From NCBI GenBank assembly GCA_001692895.1, contig KV748267.1:248001-312000 (forward strand): 64,000 bases of DNA. The letters run 5' to 3'. Position numbers and translations under genes: made by a program. Source of the stretch: Cenococcum geophilum 1.58. Its lineage: Eukaryota; Ascomycota; Dothideomycetes; Gloniales; Gloniaceae. Below the pieces are notes generated by a model. It saw only the letters and a program-made list of their open reading frames with translations, searched no databases and was not told the DNA's origin. The first letter of the stretch is position 1. Each line of letters begins with the position of its first letter. Below, piece after piece: positions 25,460 through 37,539 of the stretch.

Positions 25460-27005
25460 CCTATTAAAGATCTTACGGTATACGTCCTTGAAATAACTAA
25501 TTAATTAATTAAATAGATTATAGTTAACAAATACCTAAATAACGAGTTTATTTAAGAGACGCTTAAGCTAATACAAGATAGCATTAGACGCTCTAAAAAG
25601 ATTTCTCTAAGTAAATATAAAGCCTATAGAAACCGCTTATATTACTAAAACCATCTAGTTATCCTTAATTATAATAAGCTTGAGCTTAAGCTCCTTAAAC
25701 ACGTATATAATCTACCTGTCGCCAGCTACCCGGGCTAAGGAAAGACCCTAAAACTACTTTAACGGGAGTATTACTAGCTGAATATATATAATATAATATA
25801 AAGGTATATCTCTAGCTGCTATACCTACTAATAAGCTAAAGCCTTGCATAAGACGTATAATGGCCTTTTAAAGCCGCTACCTGTTCCGGACTAAAGATAA
25901 AAGGATATCTTAATTAACTTTGTTATTAACCTCCCTAAGAGTAAAGGCTGTATAAATATTATGGTAGTTATAGACTAACTATCTAAGATAAGACACTTAA
26001 TCGCCTGCCCTAATATATTAACGCCTGCCATTGCTTAACTATTCCTAGATTATATATAGAAACTCTATAAACTCCCTAAAGTAATTATCTCCGATAGAGG
26101 TAGCTAGTTTATCTTAGCATTCTAGAAAAAACTAACTACTTAACTCAGCATTAAAGTACTATTATTTACTACGTATTACCTAGAAACGGATAGTTAAATA
26201 AAACGTGTAAATGCTATAATGGAATAGTATATTTAGATATACACGTTATATTTATAGGATAACTAAATTAACTAGCTTATATTTACTAAGTTTACTATAA
26301 ATAATTCCGTCTTAGAAACTATAAAAGTCTCCCTATTTTTAGCTAATTACGGCTAGCACCTATAAATGGGTTTTAAACCCTTTAGTAATATTCCTTACCC
26401 TACTTATTACGCCTTATAAGTTATAGAAGTAAATTAATTTATAGAGAAGATGGAGGAACTATAATAGTTTCTTACTAATGAGATAATATAGGCTTAATCT
26501 ATCTATAAAGCCGTAGCGAATAAGAAATAAACCTAAGCACTGGCCTACTAAATTAGTAATTTTGTCTGGCTAGATATAAGAAATCTAAACACAAAATAAC
26601 CTACTAAGAAACTTAATTAGAAGAACGCTGGCCCTTATAAGGTTAAAAAGGTTATCTCTCCTTATGCTTACCAACTAAAGCTCCCTAATATGGTTAAAAT
26701 CCACCCTATATTCTATACGTCAGTCCTTCGCCCTACTACCCCCATATTAGACGCCCTACCTAAATAAATATAGGACCCTTCCCCACTAGTTAAGGTGGAC
26801 GGTAAGGATAAGTACTTTATTAAAAGAATTAATAATATTAAGTATAATAAACGGAAACGCCAATATATGTATCTTATAAAGTGGAGAGGCTATACTAAGC
26901 CCTTATGGGAACCCGTTAACTCTATAGGACTTATATAAGCCGCAGAAGACTTTTATAAACTTTACCCAGAACTACTATAGCCCCATCTCGCAGAAGCTCG
27001 AGTTT
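25460..27005 (+). pseudogene. Element C pol, second part (integrase, chromodomain)
   Basis: Resumes element C after the ACCCT duplication. It holds the integrase zinc-binding region, the integrase core (with ISDRGS-like sequence near 26090 and later), and a chromodomain at about 26810-26990 reading YLIKWRGYTKPLWEPVN, one of the better preserved modules here. RIP-type stops occur throughout. The polypurine tract and 3' LTR of C follow directly. Confidence 0.8.
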
Positions 27006-27018
27006 AAAGGGGGGGTAC

Positions 27019-27395
27019 TGTTACGGGACACCCCTATAACACCTTGTATACGTTTACCTATTTCTACTAACTTAGCAACTAAAGACTAACTATAAGACCG
27101 CAATTTGCCGCAATATATGGCAATCTGTCGGCAATCTGCCGTATCCTACTATATTCTACCAAATTCCACTAAGTTTTACTAAATCCTACTAAGTTCTGCT
27201 AGGACTACTACCTAAATCCTATTCTGCTCCGTGCACGTATTAACTAAGCAACTAAGTCCACAATATATCCCTTTCTTCCCGTTTTCCTACCTTCTTTCCT
27301 TATATAACGTCTTGACTTCTTATACAGTTTATATATATAGCTTAATAATATCTACCTTGCTATATATTATCGCCGCTTATACTTACTCCGTAATA
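27019..27395 (+). repeat. 3' LTR of element C
   Basis: Starts TGTTACGGGACAC and ends CCGTAATA; 377 bp. It follows a polypurine tract. The AGAGC duplication is at 27396-27400. A 69-codon open frame inside it is chance. Confidence 0.92.
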
Positions 27396-27400
27396 AGAGC

Positions 27401-30400
27401 CACCTATTATAATTATCTTGCGGATTTACCTCTGTATTAATAGATAAAGGTAATATAATATCCCCTTCCTTATTACGGACCTAGGAAGTTATGATATAAT
27501 CTTAAAAAAAATAGCTAGCCTATTTAGGCTTATAGCTTAATATATAAAGTAGGCGGCTTATCTAGCCTAAAACCCTACCTCTAACCCCTTCTTTTATAAA
27601 GGAAATTAGTATTATAATAGAAAACCTTATACGGCCTTAGATTAATACTATTTACTAGGCAGATACTATACGTAGGGACTAGGCCTTTAAGAAAAATATA
27701 CAGCTTAACCTATAATAAATCTATATACTACGCTACCTATACTAAAGACTTAAGAAGCTAGTAGTAACCTAGCTAAGTTAACTATGGAGGACTTAGGCCC
27801 TATATAGCTATAAAGGAAAGCTAGGAATATTAAACGCTATACTAAACTAATAAATAGGAAAAATAACTTATTAAAAATAGAACGTAAGCTAAGGAAGACT
27901 ATAAACCCTATATTGCAAAATATAACCTAATAGATATCCGTTAAGAAACCAGCGGACCTCCTACCAGTTAATATCTGCTATATTAGTGCCGTAGGATTCT
28001 ACTAAAACTTAGTTTAGCCTAATACCGTTACCTTTATAACTAGCTTATATAAAATTAATTAAATAATTAAGGAAAAAAAAGGTAAGCTTAGTAGATAAGA
28101 AAGTAAGCTTATAAATAAGGAACTAGTAAATAAAAGCTACCTTATTAACACTAGAAATTTAAGGACGTATTCTTTAAAGCAGTGTCCGATATACTTCTAC
28201 CTTACTAACCTTATAACTATAAGATTGAAATTAAGCAGGGCAAGGAAAACACCCTTAGCTTTAGCCCCCTCTATAAGCAGTTTATTACCAAATTATAGGC
28301 TATAAAGTAGTATCTTATTAATAACCTAAATAAGGGCTTTATTAAGCCTAGCTAAGCCCCTTTTACCTTACCTATTCTCTTTATTAAAAAGCTAAATAGA
28401 GGACTATACTTCTGCATTAACCACTATAAGCTAAATAATATAACCTATAAGGACCGCTATCTACTACCTTTACTTAATAAGACTCTAGTCCAAATAAGTA
28501 GAGCTAAGGTCTTTATAAAGCTTAATATCCGCTAAGCCTTCTACTAAATTAGGATAAACCCTAGGTCTAAGAATCTTACTATATTTTAAACCTATTACAG
28601 AATGTATAAATATAAGGTACTTCCTTTTAGACTAACTAACGGACTAGCTATATACTGGCAGTATATAAATAATATACTCTTTAACTACCTTAACAACTTC
28701 TATACGGCCTACTTAGATAATATTATTATCTACTCTAAGAATAAGCTAGAATATAAGGAGTACGACTATAAAGTCCTATAACGGCTCTATAAAGCTAGCC
28801 TCTAGATTAATATTAAAAAGTTAAAGTTTAGTATTAAGCGTATAAAGTACCTAGGTTTTATTATTAGTATAAATGGAATTAAAGCTAACCTAAAGAAAAT
28901 AGCTATAATTAACTAGTGGGCACCCCTACGGACCGTAAAGGGGGTATAATTATTTTTAGGTTTTTATAACTTCTACTGACGCTTTATTAAGAACTATAGC
29001 AAAATTGCCTAGCCTTTTAACCGTCTTACTAGAAAAGACCAGCCTTTTTACTTTAACGCTATATATAGGCAGGCCTTTAATAAGCTTAAAAAACGGCTAG
29101 TATTAGCTCCCTTATTTATCTATTTTAACCTAAAACGGCCCTTAATACTAAAAACTAATGCCTTAGACGGCGTAATAGCTAGTATTTTTTTCTAGAAGCA
29201 ACTAGACGGAAAATAGCACCCCATTATATACTATTTAAAGACTATAATAAATACTAAGCTAAACTACTATATCTATAACAAAGAAATGCTAGCTATTATC
29301 TCTAGCTTTTAGCACTGGCGTATATAGTTAAAGGGGACCCCTAAGCCAATTAAGGTAGTTTTAGATTATAAGGCCCTAAAATACTTTATAATAATTAAGG
29401 CCCTTACGGCCTAATAGGCACGCTAGGCGGATACCCTATCTTAGTTTAACTTCTTAATTATATATAGACTAGACACTATAAACCGCGTAAACGCTTTTAG
29501 AAGGCGCGAATAAGACCTAGATAACTAGACAGCTATAAAGATCTTATTATAGACCTAGACGCTACTATAACTAAAATACCTTAACCCCTAAATACGGGTA
29601 GAACTAAGTATGGACTTCTTAGGCGCTAAAATATATTCTATTAACTCCTTTAAACTTAACCTTATTAATAAACTACTATAGGCTAACTAAACGACTCCCT
29701 CTTTATAGGAGTACTATAAAAAGGTAAAAAACGTTATTAGCCTATAGTCCCTTAAAAACGGACTACTTAAGTACTAGAAACGGCTAGTAGTAGCTAAGAA
29801 ACAGAACTTATAAACCTAGCTTATTACCAAAGCTTATACCTAGGTCTCCACAGCCTACCTTAGAAAAAATAAAACCCGTAAAATTATTAGTAACCGCTAC
29901 TACTAGCCCAGAATAGTTATAAATATTAACCATTATATATAAAACTGCGACAGCTACTGTAAATCTAGAATCCCATAAGATAAGACCCTAGAATTATTAA
30001 AACCCCTCCTAATACCCAACTGCCCCTAGCAACATGTCTTTATAGACTTCTATAAGCTACTTATAGACCGTAATAAATATAATATAGTTATAATTCTAGT
30101 TAACCGCTTTAATAAGCGCCCGCTTTTAATCCTATATTATAAAAATATTAATACTAAAGAAGCGGCTTAACTATATATCTATTATATCTACTAAATCTAT
30201 AGACCACTAAATACTATTATATCCGATTATAGGCCGTAATTTATATTAACTTTCTAGAATAAGTTTACCTAGATCTTAGGTATTAAGCTAAAGCTTTTAT
30301 AGTATACCACCCCTAAATAAATAGTTAGACGGAAATTATAAATTAATACTTAAATTAGAGACTTTAGCCCTTTATTAACTACTTCTAAGATAACTAGGCT

Positions 30401-31190
30401 AAACTACTACCCCTAATAAATTATACCTAAGCGACCCTACCCTACAACTTTACAGGATTTGCCCCTATTTAACTAGAAATAGGCTACTTACCCTATATAA
30501 GCTTTAATTGGGAAAGACTAAAAGGACCCCAGACTATACGCAAAAAACTATCTTATAAGGAAGCATAGTAGTACGCTAAGCGCTTAAAAAAAAGCCTAGA
30601 TAGTAGCCTATACAAATCTAAAAAAGGCCTAAAAATTAATATAATAGTAGGCGAATAAGTATAGGCGAGAGCCTAACTTTACTATAGGAGATATAGTCTA
30701 GGTTATAATAAAGAACTAAAAGATAAAACAACCTAGCTATAAGCTAGACTATTAAATAGTAGAACCATATAAGGTTCTTAAAAAGATAGGCAACTCGTAT
30801 AAAGTAAAGCTCCTAGATTTAATTAAGGTTCTCTTTGGATAAACTACGGAAAGCCACAAACAGCCTATTACCTAGACAAAAGAATAAACCTCCCCTATTA
30901 ATCTAAGTTAATAGCGATAACAAATAGGAAATTAAAGAAATACTAGCCTATAAGCTTATAAGGGGAACGTTAAAATATTGTATTAGTTGGAAAGGGTACA
31001 ACTTAAACCCTACTTGGTACCCTATATAGAACTTTATAAATAGTCCCTATAAGCTTTAGAAGTTCTATAGCTGTTACCCTAATAAACCTAGACCCCTAAA
31101 GTACTTTAATAAGTAAATAGAGTGCTAGAATAGCGAAGATAATAAGCTACCTATTAAGTATAAAGCCTAAGGGCAGGCTTTTTTAGAGAG
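27401..31190 (+). pseudogene. Element B pol remnant
   Basis: Continuation of B after element C. The protease tail (DLGSYDIIL) is near 27478-27505, RT at about 28250-28760 with YLDN at 28710-28721 (second Asp changed to Asn), RNase H near 29100-29340, and the integrase core about 30030-30330. The chromodomain lies at about 30970-31110 (SWKGYNLNPTWYP, then PRPLKY). The pattern of motifs and the linker after the chromodomain match element A closely. RIP stops are dense. Confidence 0.83.
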
Positions 31191-31200
31191 GAGGGGGTAA

Positions 31201-31460
31201 TATTACAGCGCTAGTAGAAACTGGTGAATTATAGCTAATAGATATTAGTGGATTATGGCGGATAGTTACAGATAATCTTACACAGTTTTAGATAATTGCC
31301 GTTATATAACTAAAGGATTGTATATAATGTTAAGCGGCGCCGCCCTTTATCTCCTTTCCTTTCTTTAGCTTTAAATCCTTATTTATAGACAATCTAATTA
31401 TACAGGCTTATATGCGTCCTTCTTACCGTACTTATACCTTAATTAACTAAGTCGCTAATA
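31201..31460 (+). repeat. 3' LTR of element B
   Basis: Starts TATTACAGCGC and ends GCTAATA; 260 bp. It follows the polypurine tract AGAGGAGGGGG and precedes ATAGT (31461-31465). Confidence 0.9.
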
Positions 31461-32159
31461 ATAGTAAGGTTACGATCTAGTTTTATTTAATATTTAAGGG
31501 GGCTAAGATCTAGATCTATATTGCGTTTTAGGTTATCCTCTATAGTATTTAAAGAATTATAAGGCATATTTATATTCTAATATATATATAACCAGTTACT
31601 AATATATTCTAAACATATTAGTACTAGTCTCTTATAATTATTAAAGCGTTAGGCCTTAATCAATAACTAGGATATTTAGGAAAAACGCTAAAGACTTAAA
31701 CTTTATAAAATAGATATTAAATTAGGGGGAAAGGAGCTAAAAAATATTTAAAAAAAAAGAATTTAACTAGAGGTAATAAAGGCTTATATATAAAAATAAG
31801 TATGCTAAATATAAAATACGTTCTAAATACATTTCTATTATATTCCTATAAAAATGTACTTATATTTAGGCCTTTTTTAATACTTATTTAATTATATAAC
31901 GTCTAATACTATATATAATACTATATATATAGCCTTTAGACTATAGCGCTATAGTTCTATATATATATCCATTTTAAATAGCTTAATATATATTAGTAAT
32001 TATATATTAATAATTTATAAACCTTTTAATTAGGATTTTATAATTATTTAATAAAATACTAAAATACTATTAACTATTAAATAGTAAAAAAATAGAAAAA
32101 TATAAGGTAAGGATATAGATAGGGAGTTTAATGATAAAATAATAGGGTATATTATATAG

Positions 32160-32345
32160 ACAGAGACGAATCCTTAAGGGAAAAGGGGGAGTCTATGTGC
32201 GAGGTAGGAAGGGTTTTCCCTAGGCACGTATAGCGTACGTGCCTTATAGGCGAGTTACCCCTAGGTTGCCCTAGGGTCGCCTATACCTTACGGCTATATA
32301 ACTATCTACTTAGGTTTTACCTAATAAAAAAGACTATAAGAAATC
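32160..32345. repeat. Second hairpin island, possible solo LTR relic
   Basis: Begins with CAGAGACGAA and a purine tract, like the island near 9.35 kb. Two hairpins follow: GGCACGTA loop TAGCG TACGTGCC, then TAGGCGA ... TCGCCTA enclosing ACCCCTA/CTAGGGT. A CTATATAAC sequence and an ACCTAATAAAAAAGACTA tract complete a plan seen in LTRs. No target duplication was found. Confidence 0.35.
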
Positions 32346-32619
32346 TAAATACCTCTTTATTCTATTTTTTTACTATTTACTATTTACTTTTTATATATTT
32401 AAGCTTTATTTATATATATAAATATAGTTATTTATAAAATTTTATTAATTAATACTTAATTAAAAATATACTAAATAAAATAATAGGTTTTATATTAACT
32501 AATTTTATAATTAATTTTATATAATATTTAAAGGTTTAAAGGTTTAAAGTTTTAATAACTTTTAATATTTAAATTAATATTTTAAAAAACAAATATATAA
32601 TTATAATAATAGCTTAAAG

Positions 32620-32810
32620 TTAATGTCTGAACGAGTTCGTACAGGAATTTATGGTCGCAATCACGTGAGCTAAGCGAGCTCAGGAAACCCCTTAAATTGC
32701 ACCTCTTCATGTACGATTAAAAAACAACGATCATACAACCTAACAAGACTACGATTACGACATTACGTGATATTAGCCTTAGGTCATGTGTTCCGACAGT
32801 TAATATACTT
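32620..32810. other. Second island that escaped RIP
   Basis: About 190 bases with ordinary CpA/TpG content between tracts of almost pure A/T. It has a small palindrome TGAGCT-AAGCG-AGCTCA next to CACGTG. No coding frame is recognised. It may be a single-copy insertion that arrived after the last RIP cycle, or unique sequence spared by RIP. Confidence 0.4.
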
Positions 32811-33009
32811 TAAATTTTTTATTTAAAACTATATAAAATATATAAAATTATATTATTTAGAAGTTTTTTTAACTGTATAATTATACTAGTTTTAAAAATA
32901 AATGTTTTTATTTTATTAGAATTTAAATTATTAGAATTATATAATATATAAAATGAGTTATTAAAAAGAGCTAAAGTTAGTAAATTTAATAGATATTATA
33001 ATTTAACTA

Positions 33010-33176
33010 TATTGGGAATGAGGTAAGCGGTCGTTATATATTGCCGCAGCACTAATATAGTAAGGAGCCTTAAGCTCCTCGCCCTCTCTTATTCTAATAA
33101 AGAGGTATATATTAACCAGCATTACTATAACCTACTCGAGTAGTCGTTATTAGTAAGTTACCTTATATAACTAACA
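33010..33176 (+). repeat. 5' LTR of element F
   Basis: Starts TATTGGGAATGAGG and ends AACTAACA; 167 bp. It matches the reverse complement of 40294-40460 over its whole length. Differences are mostly C to T and G to A in this copy, so this copy is RIP-mutated and the other is closer to the ancestor. An inner palindrome around GGAGC/GCTCC is shared. Confidence 0.82.
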
Positions 33177-33299
33177 CTAATTAGTGGTTAAATATATAGT
33201 TAACTATAGAGTAGCTAGGTTTTCGAATAGAAGAGATAGTCTTATATAGGGGTGCCATATACGCTTATATGGAATGGATTCTAGCGATACTATATTACC

Positions 33300-36200
33300 T
33301 TAAACTTGCGGAAAACTAGTAATAGAAGTATTACTAAGTACTAGGAGATACTAAGTTGCGTTTATTATATAGAACAACCGCGTTTACAAAGATTTGGTTA
33401 AGTACTTTAGGTTAGAAGTGTTACTAAACCTAAGGTCCTAAATTAACGTCCGAAACGCGTTAAATAACTACCTTAATACCCTTTATGTACCTTTATAGAT
33501 TATAGGGTCACAATTAATACCTAACTACACGTTAAATAACTTTTACTTTCCTCATTCTTCCTATAATTAATGAGATTCTTACAAAAATCTACTAACTTAA
33601 TTTAATCCCTACTAGCCGCCAAATCCACCTACGTACGTCCGCTATTATAGCGTTAACCTATCTAAAGAAGTACGAGAATAACATTAACCTAAAGATATAG
33701 AATACCGATATAACTTACCTTAAAGATATTAATTAGCAAGACTTAAACAGATTCTTATTATACTATATAGTATACTATAAAAATAGCAAATATAATAATA
33801 CTATACTATAATACTATATAAGTGGACTTTATTAAATAGATAAAGGGAATATAGACTTCTATAAAGAAGGATATTATATAAGGCTTCCGTAACTTCATAT
33901 AGGAGTATAAAGTATTTATACCTATAAATAGGGGTATTATTAAAGACAACATTTAGGAGCAGGTTATTAATATAAAAAAGAGCACGAATAGACTTAATAA
34001 GAGATTAAGCACTAACTACGCACTATAAGGAAGCTTGACTTACGATAAAATTTAAGTAATATACCTTTAGAGATAAATCTACCTCTGCCTTTAACTCCTC
34101 TATATTTAATTTAACCCGTAACTTTAACGTTAGATATTATACCCTAATAAGAACAGGTATAGGATCCTATTACTTCGCAATTTAATAGCCTTTAGACTTT
34201 ACCGACCAGACCTATATCCCTACTACAGCCTATAACGTAACTTCTACCTTCTCTATCTTAATCTTAAATTAGAGGTAGTTTAAAATTACTTATAGAGCTT
34301 ACAAAACTCTATTTAGATTAGGAGAAGAAGTTTAGCGGGGAATTATATAATATTCTTAATTTGAAATTGCGTATCTTTTATAACTATTACTAGAAGGTAG
34401 GAATAGAGTCTAATTAATACCACAACGCCTATTCTATTATACTTAAGGGCCGAGCTAGTACCTTCTATTATAATTATTTAGTAGGAAAAGGATTTAATTT
34501 TAACCGCATAATATATAAGTTAAGATGCTACTTTAAAATAGAAGAGAATAAGTAGCAGTATATATTAGAATGAAGAGAGACTACCTTTTTAAGAATTATT
34601 ACTACAAACCTAGGTATCCCTCGGCTTAATTATCTTTAAAAGCTCTTTAATTAACTTTAGATAACTTAGCGTAGTCTATCTAAATTATATTAAGAGGACT
34701 TTAGCCTATATAATTAAGTTATTAGCGTATGCTAAGGTATTAAAGAATATAACCTTACTCTCTTTAATCCTATAAATACTTATAAAGGAGTATATACTTA
34801 ATTAAGATCTTTTATTAGCGCTGCTCTACACTCTTAAAAAGTATAGTAATTTAACGCCTAACTTTAACCTACTTTAATTGACCTAGCTAACTAATATAAT
34901 TATAACTGGACTAATTAAATATATAGTGGCCGTGGTAGGGAATATAGTAAAGGGTACAATTAATATTAACTATAAGGTAACTATAGAGGTCCTTATGGAA
35001 GTTTATTTTAAGGTAATTACTAAAAAAAGTGCTACGTTTATAAAAAGCCAAATTGCTAGTTAACTAGGTATTCTTTTAATAAATAAAAGGAGGTATATAA
35101 TAAGTTTCGCTAAAGTATAAGAAATATTAGAAATTATAAGGTTACTATAGCCTACTTTTAAAGCTTCCTAGTTTAATATAAAGGTATAAAAGATTTTAAG
35201 GGTAAGGTTAATAAAACCAAACAGCTCCTTATAGATATAGAAATTAAGGACTACTCTCCTAACTAATACTTTACTAAGTATAGTGAGGTAAATGGCTTAC
35301 AAACTGTCGCTGTTCTTAATAACTAATCTACACTCTATTCTATTACGAAGTCGGATATCTTTAATAAACTAAAGGAGAGTTCTGCGTTCTCCTTTAATAA
35401 TAGATGCTTAGCAAATGTCTTCTATAGTATTATACTAGATACTAAAGCCACAGGAGTATCTATAGTAGGAGAACCTGAAGTTTAAGCTCTTTAGCAGCTT
35501 AATAACTCCGTTTAGATTAACTAATTAACGGTAGGCCAATATATAATTTGTTTTGGCAAGGGTATTATAATCTCTTTTAGTATAATTAGGGTCTAAACCC
35601 CTATAGGGTATATTACCTTCTATATTATTCCTATAAATACTCTATTTCTATTTTATATTAGAGATATAAATAAATTAAGCGTTAAGCTTAATAACCTTAA
35701 GAATATACTTATTTAGGGAGATAGTTAGGTACCCGTTATGCGTATATAGGGCTACCCCTAATTGCTCCTTTATAAACTAGAAAAGAGTATTGCTTAAAGC
35801 TACTTAACTAAGTTAGAGTTACGCTAACTACACTATTATTTTAGCCACCTATCCATTTATTAATTGCTTAGGATTCTTTAGTAAGTAGGCTATAAAGTTA
35901 AGGTTAAGGCAATTAAGCATCTTATAAAGTATTACTATTACTACTAAATAACCAGAAGTCCCCTAGCCAATTTAAGTTTACCCTTAAAGATAACTATAAC
36001 TTTAACTTCTATATTATTGTTAACGTTATATATCTTAGCGGCAAGCTAGTACTNTAAGTTATTAACTTNTTAACCTCCTTNNAAGCCGCANGTTTNTTAA
36101 NGGATATATTAGCTAGNAACGTATAGGATACCCTTTAATTATACTAGATTAATATCTACCTAGGACCCCCTAATTAAATCGTCTATAATATAGGAAAGAA

Positions 36201-37337
36201 CTTTTTATCTATAGAGTTTTAATAATAGATAAAGGTAATAGTAATTAAGGTTAAGGAAGTCCCTATTAAGGTATATAATAGTATTAGAAAAGTAAAGCGA
36301 TATTACGCGCTATTACGCCATATATATAAGATTATCTCTTTANAACTAAAGGACGCTAGTAAAAAACTTACCTTATAAATAGCTATTAAAGCTACTAATA
36401 ATTCTACTAGCCTAGATAAACTTATATCTATACTACTAGTCTTTAGCGCCTACCCTTAAATAACTAATAATTCTTTACTATCTCCCTCTATTGTATAATA
36501 AGCTAAGGCTATTTANAAGGCAATAAAGGAGGTGCGACGTCTCTACGCTATATACTAGGTTAACAACGCACTAGAAATAAGAAATGGCCTAAATACCTTA
36601 ATTACGCTTAATCTACTACTCTAGTCTAAGGTACGCGTATAGCGTAAAAAGGGAGGATAGTTAGGCCTATATTAACTTATTATAATTAATAGTTAAACTT
36701 ATACTATTTAGATGCCTTATAAACCCACTTAATTCCATTTAACTATTATTAAGCCTTACTATAAAGATAATAGTTTTAAGCCTTTATAGGATGCTCTAAA
36801 AGATACCCTAAAGGAGAATTATAATTAATGTACTCTAAAAGGCGACTATAATTATAGTAGATATACCGCAACTATAACGCGGTAAAGGTCGCCTAAAGGG
36901 ATTATATAATTACTAACATCTTATTAATTTTAAAGAGCAATTTATTGCTGATATTAAGAATAGAGTTAAGTTATTAATGGCCTTTATAATAGCTAAGGAG
37001 AAGGCTAACTTTAAGCTCGTAAAACAGCTCTAAAAGAAAGGTCGTATTATAACCTATAAAGCTCCTTTTTAAGCATCTAATAAGTAAGAAATCGATGGTC
37101 TTATTATAAGAGGAGTCTTTAAATTTAAGAAGTATAACCCTATTAAGTTTAATAAAGTTTGTATTTTTAAGTTAAGAATAGTTAATAAGATTAAAGGTAA
37201 AGCTATTAATACCCTATTTAAGAAATCAAGGCTTATTATTTAAGGTTATAATAATAATAGTAAGGAGGTAATTCTTATATAATCCCCTACAATTTAACAA
37301 GCCAGTTAGTAAGTTATTATTACACTAGCTCCCTCCT
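33300..37337 (+). pseudogene. Element F gag-PR-INT-RT remnant (Copia order)
   Basis: Gag-like frames occupy about 33300-34900. A protease-like stretch lies near 35290-35560 (ILDTKATGVS, later GKGIIISF). GAG-pre-integrase follows at about 35780-35960 (LELRQLHYYFSHLS), its Cys/His ligands partly changed to Tyr (KYYYYYQ). The integrase core is at about 35990-36450, and a tail with GPNT-like NGLNTLITLNL lies near 36570-36610. RT begins near 37070 (EIDGLIIRGVFKF, then KSRLIIQGY, ILIQSPTI) and is cut at 37337 just after LAPSL. Several undetermined bases (N) lie at 36054-36116. The domain order supports Ty1/Copia. Confidence 0.7.
36054..36116. other. Cluster of undetermined bases in element F
   Basis: About nine N positions within 63 bases, with further single N at about 36343 and 36516. 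A second cluster of about fourteen N lies at 39715-39777 in element E. Isolated N in otherwise called sequence suggest conflicting reads from similar repeat copies, not a scaffold gap. Confidence 0.7.
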
Positions 37338-37530
37338 TGTCACGGGACGGGGGCAGTGGCTACAAAGCGTATGTATTTGAGGAGTCTACAAGACATTGCG
37401 CGATCGATCGTAAGGGTCGAGGGCGTAAGGAGGTGATATACCTACGCGTAGCTAACATAAGCTGTACGTGAGGTATACGCGAGAGCACGGGGCTCTCCTA
37501 TAGAGGCCCCTGCGGTGGGGTTCTATAACA
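37338..37530 (-). repeat. 3' LTR of element E, barely RIP-mutated
   Basis: On the minus strand it starts TGTTATAGAACC and ends CCCGTGACA; 193 bp. It is GC-rich and keeps many CpA and TpG sites, unlike the coding region of the same element. It contains GCGATCGATCG and several CG-rich palindromic bits. Confidence 0.78.
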
Positions 37531-37539
37531 CTACCCCCC

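Larger units (their letters stand above)
13392..27395 (+). mobile_element. Element C: middle Ty3/Gypsy chromodomain retrotransposon, split by D
   Basis: Inserted in the protease region of B, flanked by AGAGC (13387-13391 and 27396-27400). Left LTR 378 bp, right LTR 377 bp, with the polypurine tract AAAGGGGGGGTAC before the right LTR. Its own sequence is 13392-17437 plus 25460-27395 (about 6 kb). Element D sits in the RNase H-integrase spacer. Gag, RT, integrase and chromodomain are all on the plus strand. Confidence 0.92.
11553..31460 (+). mobile_element. Element B: outer Ty3/Gypsy chromodomain retrotransposon, split by C
   Basis: The outer element of a three-deep nest. Two 260-bp LTRs are flanked by ATAGT (11548-11552 and 31461-31465). 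Its own sequence is 11553-13391 plus 27396-31460 (about 5.9 kb, one copy of the AGAGC duplication counted out), close to the size of element A. Gag and the start of protease are left of the C insertion, the rest of pol is on the right, and joining them restores gag-PR-RT-RH-IN-chromodomain order on the plus strand. RIP has broken every frame. Confidence 0.92.
31466..33004. other. AT-rich relic DNA between elements B and F
   Basis: About 1.5 kb with no recognised gene, much of it nearly pure A/T (for example 32380-32600 and 32810-33000). It contains a hairpin island (32160-32345) and a CpA-rich island (32620-32810), listed separately. The remainder resembles the AT-rich DNA left of element B. 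Confidence 0.5.
33010..37337 (+). mobile_element. Element F: Ty1/Copia-type retrotransposon, cut in RT by element E
   Basis: Left LTR at 33010-33176, then plus-strand gag, protease, GAG-pre-integrase, integrase and the beginning of an RVT_2-type RT. Integrase before RT is the Copia order, unlike A-E. The RT stops at about 37337 where the LTR of element E begins. The rest of RT, RNase H and a 3' LTR in direct orientation are not found in this window. An LTR of the same family lies at 40294-40460 but is inverted. Confidence 0.75.

Noticed and set aside
27231..27440. Plus-strand frame of 69 codons
   Set aside because: Lies mostly in the 3' LTR of element C and crosses its target duplication, so it is chance.
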